Shown here piece after piece: positions 1-7,639 of a DNA stretch of 33,357 bases. Below the pieces are notes generated by a model that did no database searches, was not told the origin of the DNA, and saw only the letters and a list, made by a program, of their open reading frames with translations. The translations under genes and the position numbers were made by a program. Position 1 is the first letter of the stretch, and every line of letters begins with the position of its first letter. The stretch covers positions 1 to 33,357 of the forward strand of contig NZ_RFFJ01000046.1 in the NCBI RefSeq assembly GCF_003696235.1, given 5' to 3'. The stretch is from Streptomyces triticirhizae (GTDB lineage: Bacteria > Actinomycetota > Actinomycetes > Streptomycetales > Streptomycetaceae).

Positions 1-113
1 CGCAGCGCGGCGGCCAGCACCGGGCCGACCCGGCCGGCGCCGACGACGCCGACGCGCAGCCGCGCCGGGCGGTCGTGCGCCTCGGCGGCGCGGGGCGCTT
101 GGGCGGCGTTCAC
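1..113 (-). CDS. Rossmann-fold/DUF2520 protein, N-terminal part only
   Basis: Only the first 37 codons are inside the window; the gene continues beyond position 1. The start is GTG at 113, with an AGGAAGAG ribosome site a few bases upstream. After a short polar leader comes LRVGVVGAGRVGPVLAAAL, a beta strand and glycine-rich GxGxxG turn typical of a dinucleotide-binding Rossmann fold. In streptomycetes a Rossmann/DUF2520 protein commonly lies here, just before panC, so that identity is an inference from motif plus expected neighbourhood. The ATG at 175 is out of frame and stops at once. Other NAD(P)-binding families cannot be excluded from so short a piece. Confidence 0.6.
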   Translation of the reverse strand, partial: MNAAQAPRAAEAHDRPARLRVGVVGAGRVGPVLAAAL

Positions 114-173
114 GTGGGTTCTCTTCCTGGTCGAGCGTTCCGGTCCGTCCCCGGGGTACCGGACGTCCCCCTC

Positions 174-179
174 ATGCTA
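174..179 (-). promoter_or_regulatory. possible -10 box for the DUF2520 gene
   Basis: TAGCAT on the minus strand fits the actinobacterial -10 pattern TANNNT and lies about 60 bases upstream of the GTG at 113. No convincing -35 is visible. The perfect GGCGCC-GGCGCC palindrome at 181-192 sits next to it. Confidence 0.25.
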
Positions 180-233
180 CGGCGCCGGCGCCGCGCCGTC
201 CGCGCCGCCGGCCAAGGGAGAACGGGCGCGGGG

Positions 234-911
234 CTACTGCCCGCCGGCCCGCACTAGGCCCGCCTCGTAGGCGAGGACCACGGCCTGCACCCGGTCGCGC
301 AGGTGCAGCTTGTTCAACACCCGGCCCACATGGGTCTTCACCGTCGCCTCGGAGACGACGAGCCGGGCGGCGATCTCCGCGTTGGACAGGCCCTGCGCGA
401 TCAGCAGCAGCACCTCGCGCTCCCGGTCGGTCAGCAGGTCCAGCTCGGGGCGCTCCCGTTCGCGCGGTCCCGGCAGCAGCGTCACGAAGCGGTTGAGCAG
501 CCGCCGGGTGGTGGAGGGCGCGACCACCGCGTCGCCGCTGTGCACGGCGCGGATCGCCGCGAGCAGCTCGTCCGGCGGGACGTCCTTGAGGAGGAACCCG
601 GAGGCGCCGGACTGGAGCCCGCTGAACGCGTACTCGTCGAGGTCGAACGTCGTCAGGATCAGCACCCGGGGCGAGCCGGGCCCGCCCTCGCCGCCCTCGC
701 AGATCCGGCGGGTGGCCTCGACGCCGTCCATCCGTGGCATCCGCACGTCCATCAGCACCACGTCGACGGCGGTGGAGCGCAGCAGCTCCAGGGCCTCAGC
801 GCCGTCGCCCGCCTCGGCGGCCACCGTGATGTCGGGCTGGGCGGAGAGCACCATCCGGAAGCCGGTGCGCAGCAGCGCCTGGTCGTCGACGAGCATCACG
901 CGGATCGGCAT
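234..911 (-). CDS. NarL/LuxR-family response regulator
   Basis: A 225-aa two-component response regulator. The receiver domain (about 3-120) has the acidic pair D9/D10, the phospho-acceptor D55 in VVLMDVRMPRMDG, the LTTFD strand and the conserved lysine in LLKDVPP. A LuxR-type helix-turn-helix fills the C-terminus (LTDREREVLLLIAQGLSNAEIA, then VSEATVKTHVGRVLNKL). I chose the ATG at 911 because the receiver begins right after it (MPIRVMLVDD) and GAGGGAC precedes it. A longer reading from TTG at 1028 would add an unconserved proline-rich leader. It lies 126 bases downstream of the histidine kinase on the same strand, so the two form a cognate pair that should control transcription of unidentified targets. 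Confidence 0.93.
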   Translation of the reverse strand: MPIRVMLVDDQALLRTGFRMVLSAQPDITVAAEAGDGAEALELLRSTAVDVVLMDVRMPRMDGVEATRRICEGGEGGPGSPRVLILTTFDLDEYAFSGLQSGASGFLLKDVPPDELLAAIRAVHSGDAVVAPSTTRRLLNRFVTLLPGPRERERPELDLLTDREREVLLLIAQGLSNAEIAARLVVSEATVKTHVGRVLNKLHLRDRVQAVVLAYEAGLVRAGGQ

Positions 912-1037
912 CGGGGGCTGTCCCTCGCTGGCTGGTGCACGGGCTGGTGGTCTGACGGACCGGCCCGCCGGCGGGCCGGCCGGTGAACGGGTCCGGTGGA
1001 TGGTGCGCCAGCCGGTCGGCCGCGTCAAGGGCGGTCA

Positions 1038-2264
1038 TCACTGGCCCCCGTTGAGCGGCAGGGTGGCGCTGATGCGGAAGCCGCCGCCCGGGCGGGGCCC
1101 GGCGACCAGCATCCCGTTGACCATGCCGACCCGCTCCCGCATCCCGATCAGCCCGTGCCCCTGCCCGTCGGCGCCGCGCCCCTCGTACAGCTCCTGCTGG
1201 GCGCCGCGCCCGTCGTCCTCGGCGAGGACGGTCAACGCGTCGCCGCCGTACTCCAGGGTGACGGTCGCGCCGGCGTCGGGGCCGCCGTGCTTGCGGGTGT
1301 TGGTGAGGGCCTCCTGGACGATCCGGTAGGCGGTCAGCTCCACGCCGCTGGGCAGCGGCCTGGGCTCGCCGGAGATCCGGAAGTCGACGGCGAGCCCGGT
1401 GTCCCTGACCTGGTCCACCAGCTCGGCGAGCTGCTCGACGCCGGGCTGCGGCACATAGTCCTGGGCGCCGACCGCGCTGTCCTCGGTGCGCAGCACGCCC
1501 AGCAGCCGGCGCATCTCGGCGAGGGCCTGGCGGCCGGTGCCCGAGATGGTGCGCAGCGCGTTGCGGCACTGGTCGGGGGCGCTGTCGAGGACATAGGCGG
1601 CGCCGTCGGCCTGGACCACCATCACCGAGACGTTGTGCGCCACCACGTCGTGCAACTCGCGGGCGATGCGGGCGCGTTCGGCGGCGACGGCCATCCTGGC
1701 CTGGGTCTCCCGCTCCCGCTCCAGGCGGGCGGCGCGCGCCTCCAGCTCGGCGTAGTAGGCGCGCCGGGTGCGCAGCGAGTCGCCGAGCACCCAGGCCAGG
1801 CAGAACACGCCGGTCAGGAAGATGCCGGCGATGACGCGGTTGGCGAGCGACTGCTCCTCGGCGTCGGGCCAGCGCACGGTGGCCAGCGTGGGCGCGGCCA
1901 CGGAGGTCAGCAGGCCCAGCCGGGAGGGCCAGCGCTCGGGGCGGGCCGCCACCGTGAAGATGATCACCATCAGGGCGAAGTTGGCGGGCAGCGGCGTGAT
2001 GTTGGCGGCGATCTGGCCGAGGCCGGTCAGGATCGCGAGTCCCAGCATCTGCTCGGGCCAGCGCCGCCGCAGCAGCACCACCACGCCCATGACGAGGGTC
2101 ACCACCAGGGCCCCGGTCAGCGGCCCGTCGTACCCTCCTTCGGCGGGCAGGGCGATGATCATGACGGAGGTGAACACGAGCACAAACGCCCAGCAGCCGT
2201 CCACCCACGTCGGGTGGCGGCGGAGAAAGTCATAGAGCCGGTTCACTTCACCCAGCGTAGGCAC
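1038..2264 (-). CDS. two-component sensor histidine kinase (HisKA_3)
   Basis: A 408-aa membrane sensor kinase. The N-terminal 165 residues contain about four to five hydrophobic segments, the usual membrane-sensor module of actinobacterial NarL-partner kinases. A short coiled linker follows (about 172-190), then the dimerisation/phospho-acceptor domain with H205 in [18 protein letters not shown]. The ATPase domain carries the N box ([10 protein letters not shown]) and a G box ([10 protein letters not shown]). The start is uncertain: GTG at 2264 gives the longest product but has no clear ribosome site, and GTG at 2246 is an alternative. It is transcribed toward the adjacent response regulator. 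An 8-bp inverted repeat lies just upstream and could be an autoregulatory site. The stimulus cannot be read from the sequence. Confidence 0.92.
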   Translation of the reverse strand: MPTLGEVNRLYDFLRRHPTWVDGCWAFVLVFTSVMIIALPAEGGYDGPLTGALVVTLVMGVVVLLRRRWPEQMLGLAILTGLGQIAANITPLPANFALMVIIFTVAARPERWPSRLGLLTSVAAPTLATVRWPDAEEQSLANRVIAGIFLTGVFCLAWVLGDSLRTRRAYYAELEARAARLERERETQARMAVAAERARIARELHDVVAHNVSVMVVQADGAAYVLDSAPDQCRNALRTISGTGRQALAEMRRLLGVLRTEDSAVGAQDYVPQPGVEQLAELVDQVRDTGLAVDFRISGEPRPLPSGVELTAYRIVQEALTNTRKHGGPDAGATVTLEYGGDALTVLAEDDGRGAQQELYEGRGADGQGHGLIGMRERVGMVNGMLVAGPRPGGGFRISATLPLNGGQ

Positions 2265-2268
2265 TGGG

Positions 2269-2298
2269 ATCGGCCGGGGAGTCAGCCCGGCGGCCGAT
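2269..2298. promoter_or_regulatory. inverted repeat between kinase and methyltransferase genes
   Basis: ATCGGCCG (2269-2276) and CGGCCGAT (2291-2298) are perfect 8-bp inverted arms, centre to centre 22 bases (two helical turns). The site lies in the 81-base divergent gap, five bases upstream of the annotated kinase start, and suits a dimeric operator. Confidence 0.35.
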
Positions 2299-2345
2299 AC
2301 GTGAAGCGCTCAACTACTCCTCAAGGTGGACGGAGGGCCCCCGGG

Positions 2346-3329
2346 ATGGCAGGGCACACCCCAGCGCAAGGCTGGGGCGCGGCGATGGAGCGGGCCCTCT
2401 ACGGGCCCGGCGGCTTCTATCGCGAGCAGCCGCCGGCCGCGCACTTCAGGACGTCGGTGCACGCCTCGCCGCTCTTCGCGCGGGCCGTCGTCGAACTTCT
2501 GACCAGGGTGGACGCCGCGCTGGACCACCCGGCCGAGCTGGCGCTGGTGGACCTGGGCGCGGGGCGCGGCGAGCTGCTCGCCGGCGTGTTGGCCGTCGCG
2601 CCGCCCGAACTGGCCGACCGGCTGCGGCCGTTCGCCGTGGAGCTGGCCGAACGGCCGACCGGGCTCGACCCGCGCGTGACCTGGCGCGCGACGCCGCCCG
2701 AGGGAACGGTGGGGCTGCTCTTCGCCAACGAGTGGCTGGACAACGTGCCGTTGGAGGTGGCCGAGACCGACGCGGCGGGCGTGGCGCGGCGGGTGCTGGT
2801 GGACGAGGAGGGCGCGGAACGGCTCGGGCCGCCGCTCGCGCCGGCCGAGGAGGCGTGGCTGCGGCGCTGGTGGCCGCTGTCCGGGGAGCCGGGGGAACGG
2901 GCCGAGATCGGGCTGACCAGGGACGCGGCGTGGGCGGGCGCGGTGGCCACGCTGGCGCGGGGGCTGGCGGTGGCCGTGGACTACGCGCACACCGCCGCCG
3001 ACCGGCCGGCCGGCGGCACGTTGACCGGCTACCGGCGGGGGCGGGCGGTGCCGCCGGTGCCGGACGGGCGGTGCGATCTGACGGCGCATGTGGCGTTGGA
3101 CTCCTGCGCTGCCGTGCGCCCCGGCGCGCGGACGCTCAGCCAGCGTGAGGCGTTGCGCGCGCTGGGCGTGCGGGGGGCGCGTCCGCCGTGGGAGCAGGCG
3201 CGCACCGACCCGGCGGGCTATGTGCGCGCCCTGGCCGAGGCCGGCTCGGCCGCCGAGCTGACCGACCCGGGCGGCCTGGGCGGCTTCCGCTGGCTGCTGC
3301 AACCGGTGGGCGTGGCCGTGCCTTTGTAG
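2346..3329 (+). CDS. SAM-dependent methyltransferase, MidA/NDUFAF7 (COG1565) type
   Basis: A 327-aa class I methyltransferase. Near the N-terminus is [19 protein letters not shown], the signature region of the MidA/NDUFAF7 family. The SAM-binding loop is [12 protein letters not shown] (about 68-79), and [15 protein letters not shown] is the conserved segment after the central strand. The start is ATG at 2346 because ACGGAGGG precedes it; a second ATG at 2385 would drop an unconserved leader. In mitochondria the family modifies the NDUFS2 subunit, the counterpart of NuoD, during complex I assembly. It is therefore notable that the convergent neighbour, ending 11 bases away, encodes a NuoD protein. 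Whether the two act together here is an inference. Confidence 0.85.
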   Translation: MAGHTPAQGWGAAMERALYGPGGFYREQPPAAHFRTSVHASPLFARAVVELLTRVDAALDHPAELALVDLGAGRGELLAGVLAVAPPELADRLRPFAVELAERPTGLDPRVTWRATPPEGTVGLLFANEWLDNVPLEVAETDAAGVARRVLVDEEGAERLGPPLAPAEEAWLRRWWPLSGEPGERAEIGLTRDAAWAGAVATLARGLAVAVDYAHTAADRPAGGTLTGYRRGRAVPPVPDGRCDLTAHVALDSCAAVRPGARTLSQREALRALGVRGARPPWEQARTDPAGYVRALAEAGSAAELTDPGGLGGFRWLLQPVGVAVPL

Positions 3330-3340
3330 ACCCGCCCCGG

Positions 3341-4543
3341 CTACTTGTCGATGTCGCCGACCACGAAGAAGAACGAGCCCAGGATCGCCACCATGTCCGC
3401 GACCAGCGTGCCGGGCAGCAGCTCGCGCAGCGCCTGGATGTTGTTGAACGACGCCGAGCGCAGCTTCAGCCGGTGCGGGGTCTTCTCGCCCTTGGAGACC
3501 AGGTAGTAGCCGTTGACGCCCAGCGGGTTCTCCGTCCAGGCGTAGGTGGCGCCCTCGGGGGCCTTGAGCACCTTGGGGAGCCGCTGGTTGACCGGGCCGG
3601 GCGGCAGCTCGGCCAGCCGGTCGAGGCAGGCGTCGGCGAGGTCGAGGGAGTTGCTCGTCTGCTCCAGCAGCACCTCGAAGCGGGCCAGGCAGTCGCCCGC
3701 CGTCCGGGTCACCACCCGCAGGGTTTCGGACAGTTCGCCATAGGCCAGATACGGCTCGTCGCGGCGCAGGTCGAAGTCCACGCCGCTGGCCCTGGCGATC
3801 GGCCCGGTGACGCCGTAGGCGCGCGCCACCTCGGGCCGCAGCACGCCGACGCCCCGGGTGCGGGCCCGGAACACCTCGTTGCCCAGCACCAGTTCGGAGA
3901 TCCGGGGCAGCCCGGCGCGGACCTCGGCCACCGCCCTCCGCGCCCGCCCGGTCCAGCCGGCCGGCAGCTCGTCCTTGAGGCCGCCGACCCGGTTGAACAT
4001 GTAGTGCATCCGGCCGCCGGAGACCTCCTCCATCACCCGCTGGAGGCTCTCCCGTTCGGTGAAGGCATAGAAGATCGGCGTCAGCCCGCCCAGCTCCAGC
4101 GGGTAGGAGCCGAGGAACATCAGGTGGTTGAGCACCCGGTTCAACTCGGCCAGCAGGGTGCGCAGCCACACGGCGCGCTCGGGCACCTCCATGCCCAGCA
4201 TCCGCTCGACGGCCAGCACCACGCCCAGTTCGTTGGCGAACGCGGACAGCCAGTCGTGCCGGTTGGCGAGCACCACGATCTGGCGGTAGTCGCGCACCTC
4301 GAAGAGCTTCTCCGCGCCCCGGTGCATATAGCCGACGATGGGCTCCGCCTCGGAGATCCGCTCCCCGTCGAGCACCAGCCGCAGCCGCAACACCCCGTGC
4401 GTCGAGGGGTGTTGGGGACCGATGTTGAGCACCATGTCGGTGCTCTCGGCCGCGCCGCCGACCCCGACCGTGGTGTGGGTGGCCGCCGAGGCCCCGTCGA
4501 ACGCCGCCGCCGTCCCCGTCTGAGCCGTCCCGGTCTCCGCCAT
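3341..4543 (-). CDS. nuoD: orphan NADH-quinone oxidoreductase subunit D (NuoD-like)
   Basis: A 400-aa protein that looks full length for NuoD/49-kDa subunits. It has the signature [15 protein letters not shown] near residue 40, [10 protein letters not shown], the [11 protein letters not shown] segment, [31 protein letters not shown] and a terminal FVVGDIDK (usually DIDR). NuoD forms part of the quinone pocket of complex I. No other nuo gene is adjacent, so this is a stand-alone copy, as seen in streptomycetes that also carry a complete nuo operon elsewhere. The first 35 residues are Ala/Thr/Gly-rich and unconserved. No clear ribosome site precedes the ATG. It may be an assembly variant or a relative with a different function. 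Confidence 0.9.
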   Translation of the reverse strand: MAETGTAQTGTAAAFDGASAATHTTVGVGGAAESTDMVLNIGPQHPSTHGVLRLRLVLDGERISEAEPIVGYMHRGAEKLFEVRDYRQIVVLANRHDWLSAFANELGVVLAVERMLGMEVPERAVWLRTLLAELNRVLNHLMFLGSYPLELGGLTPIFYAFTERESLQRVMEEVSGGRMHYMFNRVGGLKDELPAGWTGRARRAVAEVRAGLPRISELVLGNEVFRARTRGVGVLRPEVARAYGVTGPIARASGVDFDLRRDEPYLAYGELSETLRVVTRTAGDCLARFEVLLEQTSNSLDLADACLDRLAELPPGPVNQRLPKVLKAPEGATYAWTENPLGVNGYYLVSKGEKTPHRLKLRSASFNNIQALRELLPGTLVADMVAILGSFFFVVGDIDK

Positions 4544-4559
4544 GCCGGCCAGTCTGTCA

Positions 4560-4593
4560 TTCGCCCCCGGGGAACGTCTCGGCCCGGGGCGAA
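4560..4593. promoter_or_regulatory. inverted repeat in the nuoD / PH-protein divergent gap
   Basis: TTCGCCCC (4560-4567) and GGGGCGAA (4586-4593) are perfect 8-bp arms 26 bases centre to centre, in the 95-base gap between two divergent genes. They could be an operator or a transcript hairpin; nothing else supports either. Confidence 0.25.
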
Positions 4594-4625
4594 GCGACGC
4601 GCGTCACGTTCCGGGCGTTCCGACT

Positions 4626-4631
4626 TAAGCT
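4626..4631 (+). promoter_or_regulatory. -10 box, probable leaderless promoter
   Basis: TAAGCT matches TANNNT and ends seven bases before the ATG at 4639, placing the predicted transcription start on or beside the start codon. No Shine-Dalgarno sequence precedes that ATG, as expected of a leaderless mRNA. The -35 region is not recognisable. Confidence 0.45.
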
Positions 4632-4638
4632 TTCCGAC

Positions 4639-5151
4639 ATGGACACGGTGGTACGGGGCCCGGGGTCCGGCGGCGGGCCCGGGGTGGCCGACGACCGCTG
4701 GCGGCCCATCGAGGCGGGGGTGCTCTCGCTGCGCCGGCTGCTGCTGGTCTGTTGGCTGGGCCCGCTGGCGCTGGTCGGCGCGGTGCTGCCGCCGCTGCTC
4801 GGCGCGCCGCTGTGGGCGCTGCTGGCTCTGCCGGTGCTGGCCGCCGGCGGCTGGGGCTGGTGGGCGCTCGCGCGGAACTGGCGCTCGTGGCGCTATCTGG
4901 AGCGGGACGACGACCTGTTGATCAGCCGGGGCGTGCTCTGGCAGCAGCTGACGGTGGTGCCCTACGGCCGGATGCAGCTGGTCGAGGTCACCTCGGGCCC
5001 GCTGGAGCGGCGGTTCGGGCTGGCCAGGCTGCAACTGCACACGGCGGCCGCCGCGACGGACGCCGCCATCCCCGGGCTGGCCCCGGCCGAGGCGGAACGG
5101 CTGCGGGACCGGCTGACCGAGCTGGGCGAAGCGCGATCGGCCGGGCTGTGA
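4639..5151 (+). CDS. membrane protein with bacterial PH domain (YdbS-like)
   Basis: A 170-aa protein. Two hydrophobic segments (about 33-53 and 57-77) precede a bacterial PH domain of the bPH_2 type (about 85-165), with the familiar WRYLERDDDLLISRGVLWQQLTVVPYGRMQLVEVTSGPLERRFGLARLQLHT pattern of strands (shown here only as a region; key elements are ISRGVL, PYGRMQ and RRFGLARLQ). These domains sit on the inner face of the membrane and have no enzymatic residues. The stop overlaps the start of the next gene by four bases, so the two are translationally coupled, as are ydbS and ydbT in Bacillus. The molecular function is unknown. Confidence 0.88.
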   Translation: MDTVVRGPGSGGGPGVADDRWRPIEAGVLSLRRLLLVCWLGPLALVGAVLPPLLGAPLWALLALPVLAAGGWGWWALARNWRSWRYLERDDDLLISRGVLWQQLTVVPYGRMQLVEVTSGPLERRFGLARLQLHTAAAATDAAIPGLAPAEAERLRDRLTELGEARSAGL

Positions 5152-6551
5152 ACGGGCCGGGGGACCAGCCACCGGACGCCCCGGACGCCCCGGACGCCCC
5201 GGCGGAGAACGGCGCGGAGATCCCCGTCGGCCAGGGCAAGCGGCTGCACCCGCTCACCCCCTGGCGCCGGGCCTGGGCGCCGCTGGCCGGGCTCTTCGCC
5301 GTCGCGTTGCAGAACGCGGCCGAGGTGCGCGACCAGGCCGAGGGCGCCGGCCTGGGCTGGCTGCTGCTCGGGGTGGCGGTGCTGGTGCTGGGCGCCACCG
5401 CCTACGGCTACCTCTCCTGGCGGGTCACCCGCTATCTCGTCACCGACACCGAACTCCGCATCCGCACCGGCCTGTTGTTCCGCCGCACCGCGCATCTGCG
5501 GCTGGACCGCATCCAGGCCATCGACATCTCGCGGCCGCTGCTGGCCAGGGCGTTCGGGGTGGCCAAGCTCAAGATGGACGTGGTCGGCTCGGGCTCGGCC
5601 GACGAGCTGGCGTTCCTCGCCGAGCGCGAGGCGACCGAGCTGCGCGCCGAACTCCTCGCCCGCGCCGCCGGGATCGCGCCCGAGGCCGCGTCGAGCGCGG
5701 GCGAGGCCCCGGCGCGTGAGCTGCACCAGGTGGACGCCCGGATGCTGGGCTGGTCGCTGGCGCTGCTGGGCAGCGGCTGGGGCGCGCTGTTGGGCGCGCT
5801 GCTGGTCACCCCGCTGATCTGGCTGGCGACGGACAGCGTGCTGCCGGCGTTGGCCGTGCTGCTGCCGCTGCTGGCGGCGATCTGGCGCGGCAGCCTGGGC
5901 GCGTTCCTCACCCAGTACGGCTGGACGGTCAGCGAGTCGCCCGACGGGCTGCGCCTGGACCACGGCCTGCTCCAGCGCGACCACGCCACGGTGCCGCCGG
6001 GCCGGGTGCAGGCGGTGAAGATCGTGGAGCCGCTGCTGTGGCGGCCGCGCGGCTGGCTGCGCGTCCAGCTGGACGTGGCCGGCGAGGGCAACGTGGGCGG
6101 GCTGCTGCTGCCGGTCGCCACCCGCGAGACGGTGCGGGCGCTGCTCGGCCGCATCCTGCCCGAGGTGGACCTTGACCAGACCCTGGGCGCCGTCAACCCG
6201 GCGCCCCGGCGGGCGCGTTGGGCGGTGCCGGTGTGGCGGGTCGGCTACGGGCACGGCGTGACGGACGCGGTGTTCGTGGCCCGGCGCGGGCGGCTGCGGC
6301 GCACGCACATCCTGGTGCCGCACGCCAAGGTGCAGAGCGTCCGGCTGACCCAGGGGCCGTGGGAGCGGCGGCTCCGGCTGGCCTCGATCCATGTCGACCA
6401 GGGCGCCGGCGGCACCGCGACCGCCCGGCTCCAGGACGCGACCTACGCCACCGACGAGGTGGCCCGGCAGGCGGAACGCTCCCGCCTGGGCCGCCGCACC
6501 GCGGCGCCCGACCGCTGGCTGACGGCCCGACCGGCCGGCGGGGCGGGCTGA
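5148..6551 (+). CDS. membrane protein with repeated bacterial PH domains (YdbT-like)
   Basis: A 467-aa protein starting at GTG 5148, inside the stop of the preceding gene (GTGA overlap). A Pro/Asp-rich leader (DAP repeats) is followed by two membrane segments (about 42-56 and 70-90) and a first PH domain (about 92-165: VTDTELRIRTGLLFRRT, DRIQAIDISRPLLARAFG). A hydrophobic pair follows at about 198-255. A second PH domain comes next (GLRLDHGLLQRDHATVPPGR), then a third weaker one (about 365-445, ending WERRLRLASIHVD). This layout, several bPH_2 units separated by membrane hairpins, is that of YdbT (COG3428). It probably forms a complex with the upstream protein; the cellular role is not known. 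Confidence 0.88.
   Translation: MNGPGDQPPDAPDAPDAPAENGAEIPVGQGKRLHPLTPWRRAWAPLAGLFAVALQNAAEVRDQAEGAGLGWLLLGVAVLVLGATAYGYLSWRVTRYLVTDTELRIRTGLLFRRTAHLRLDRIQAIDISRPLLARAFGVAKLKMDVVGSGSADELAFLAEREATELRAELLARAAGIAPEAASSAGEAPARELHQVDARMLGWSLALLGSGWGALLGALLVTPLIWLATDSVLPALAVLLPLLAAIWRGSLGAFLTQYGWTVSESPDGLRLDHGLLQRDHATVPPGRVQAVKIVEPLLWRPRGWLRVQLDVAGEGNVGGLLLPVATRETVRALLGRILPEVDLDQTLGAVNPAPRRARWAVPVWRVGYGHGVTDAVFVARRGRLRRTHILVPHAKVQSVRLTQGPWERRLRLASIHVDQGAGGTATARLQDATYATDEVARQAERSRLGRRTAAPDRWLTARPAGGAG
5172..5198 (+). repeat. three 9-bp tandem repeats inside the YdbT-like gene
   Basis: CCGGACGCC occurs three times in a row and encodes the Pro-Asp-Ala repeat of the disordered N-terminal leader. Slippage at such repeats changes length in frame. 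Confidence 0.8.
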
Positions 6552-6557
6552 GCCCGG

Positions 6558-6577
6558 GGGCCCAACCCGCAGGGCCC
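6558..6577. terminator. weak hairpin after the PH operon
   Basis: GGGCCC, an 8-base loop and GGGCCC form a six-pair stem starting six bases after the stop codon at 6551. There is no T tract. Its place between two convergent genes is the main reason to call it. Confidence 0.3.
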
Positions 6578-6584
6578 GCAGGCC

Positions 6585-6617
6585 GGTTCGCGCGGTTCGC
6601 GCGGTTCGCGCGGTTCG
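6585..6617. repeat. 9-bp tandem repeat, 3.7 copies
   Basis: GGTTCGCGC is repeated three times plus GGTTCG, in the short gap between the convergent stops at 6551 and 6624. It is noncoding and may be a slippage-generated spacer. Confidence 0.85.
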
Positions 6618-6623
6618 TTCCGT

Positions 6624-6971
6624 TCAGCCCGCCTGGCCGCCGCCGAGGGCGATGAGGCGGAGCAGGGCCTCGGCCGCCGTCTTCACATGGCCGGTGTCGC
6701 CGGGCAGCACGAAGACGCCCCGGGCGCCCCAGCCGGGCGAGACGTTGTACTTGGTGCCGTTCAACGTCAGCGAGACGGTCTTGCCGCCGGTGAACCTCAC
6801 CTTCTTCGCGGCGATCTGGTTCAGCGGCCCGCTGTCGATGTGCTGCCGGTCGGAGCCCAGCAGGGTCAGCGTTCCCCGGTCCACCAGCACGAAGCCGTGC
6901 TGCGCCAGGGGCTTGAGGCCCTTGCCGATCTGAACCTGGTCGAAGACGTACTCAGGCTCGGGGTTGGTCAT
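6624..6971 (-). CDS. small PH-like protein of the type VII-linked cassette
   Basis: A 115-aa soluble protein with no family I can name. The start is ATG at 6971, with GGAG seven bases upstream. It shows alternating beta strands (HGFVLVDRGTLTLLGSDRQ, IAAKKVRFTGGKTVSLTLNG, VFVLPGD) and ends in one amphipathic helix (TAAEALLRLI). That order resembles a PH/GRAM-like fold, which is an inference from pattern only. It is the last gene of the six-gene block, 35 bases after the previous stop. It could be an accessory or immunity-type protein; no catalytic motif is seen. Confidence 0.75.
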   Translation of the reverse strand: MTNPEPEYVFDQVQIGKGLKPLAQHGFVLVDRGTLTLLGSDRQHIDSGPLNQIAAKKVRFTGGKTVSLTLNGTKYNVSPGWGARGVFVLPGDTGHVKTAAEALLRLIALGGGQAG

Positions 6972-7006
6972 GACGAACTCCAAGGGCTCAGGGCTTCGGG
7001 GCCGGG

Positions 7007-7639
7007 TCACTGGGGGCTGACAACGAGCGTGTTGGCGATGTCGTCGGCGGTCTCCACCATCTCGACGCCCAGCGTGGGACTCGGCCAGGTGACGGTCAGC
7101 TCGACGAACCCCCGGTCGTAGCCGGGGGGCACCACGTAGTAGGAGACGTACTCGACCATCACCCGACGGCCGTCGTCGCCGGGCTCGTTGAGGATCAGCT
7201 CGTGCACCCGGCAGGCGGGCCCGGCCGGCAGTTCCACGACGCTGATGCCCGGCTCGCGGTAGCGGTAGGGCTGGGGCTGGGCGGCGAGTTGGGCCATGGT
7301 CTGCACGGTGCTGCCGGCCGGCGGCGTGGGCACCGGCGCGCAGAACGCGGTGACCGGCACCAGGGGGCGCGAGTTCAGTGGCTCCGGGGGCACGTAGACG
7401 GCGACGGGCGACGCCTCGCGCTCCAACGCGCCCTCCCAGATCGCCTTGATCTCCGGGTAGACGGCCTCCGCGTAGTCCTGGCTGTACTCCCCGCCCCGGT
7501 CGGCGACGGCCTGCGCGACCTGCTCGGCCGCGTCCTCCTCCGCCATCTCCAGCGCGTGCCAGAACTCCTCGGGGTGCTCGAAGGAGGCGAGCCAGCGGGT
7601 CGTCGGCTTCGCCATGGATATGTCGGTCGCGTCGCTCAC
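7007..7639 (-). CDS. accessory protein, paralogue of the first cassette gene
   Basis: A 210-aa soluble protein of unknown family. The GTG at 7639 overlaps the upstream stop by four bases (GTGA), which fixes the start. The N-terminal 75 residues are helical and acidic. The C-terminal part (about 131-207) has VVELPAGPACRVHE, EYVSYYVVPP, FVELTVTWPSP and a final helix TADDIANTLVV. The same succession of elements in the same order is found at the C-terminus of the 237-aa protein encoded at 10852-11565 (VVTLPSGEAVR, EFYLPVP, WLVLTFSAP, FDAIAASFRW), so the two look like diverged paralogues. The strand-strand-strand-helix ending recalls Mog1/PsbP-like folds, a tentative comparison. Confidence 0.78.
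   Translation of the reverse strand: MSDATDISMAKPTTRWLASFEHPEEFWHALEMAEEDAAEQVAQAVADRGGEYSQDYAEAVYPEIKAIWEGALEREASPVAVYVPPEPLNSRPLVPVTAFCAPVPTPPAGSTVQTMAQLAAQPQPYRYREPGISVVELPAGPACRVHELILNEPGDDGRRVMVEYVSYYVVPPGYDRGFVELTVTWPSPTLGVEMVETADDIANTLVVSPQ

Noticed and set aside
796..1040. Frame beginning ATG at 1040 that overlaps the kinase stop (ATGA)
   Set aside because: The overlap looks like coupling, but the frame is not that of the response regulator and has no recognisable motif; the regulator start at 911 is well supported.
996..2345. Long plus-strand extension ahead of the MidA-type gene
   Set aside because: It is the complement of the kinase and regulator genes; the homologous part starts after 2346.
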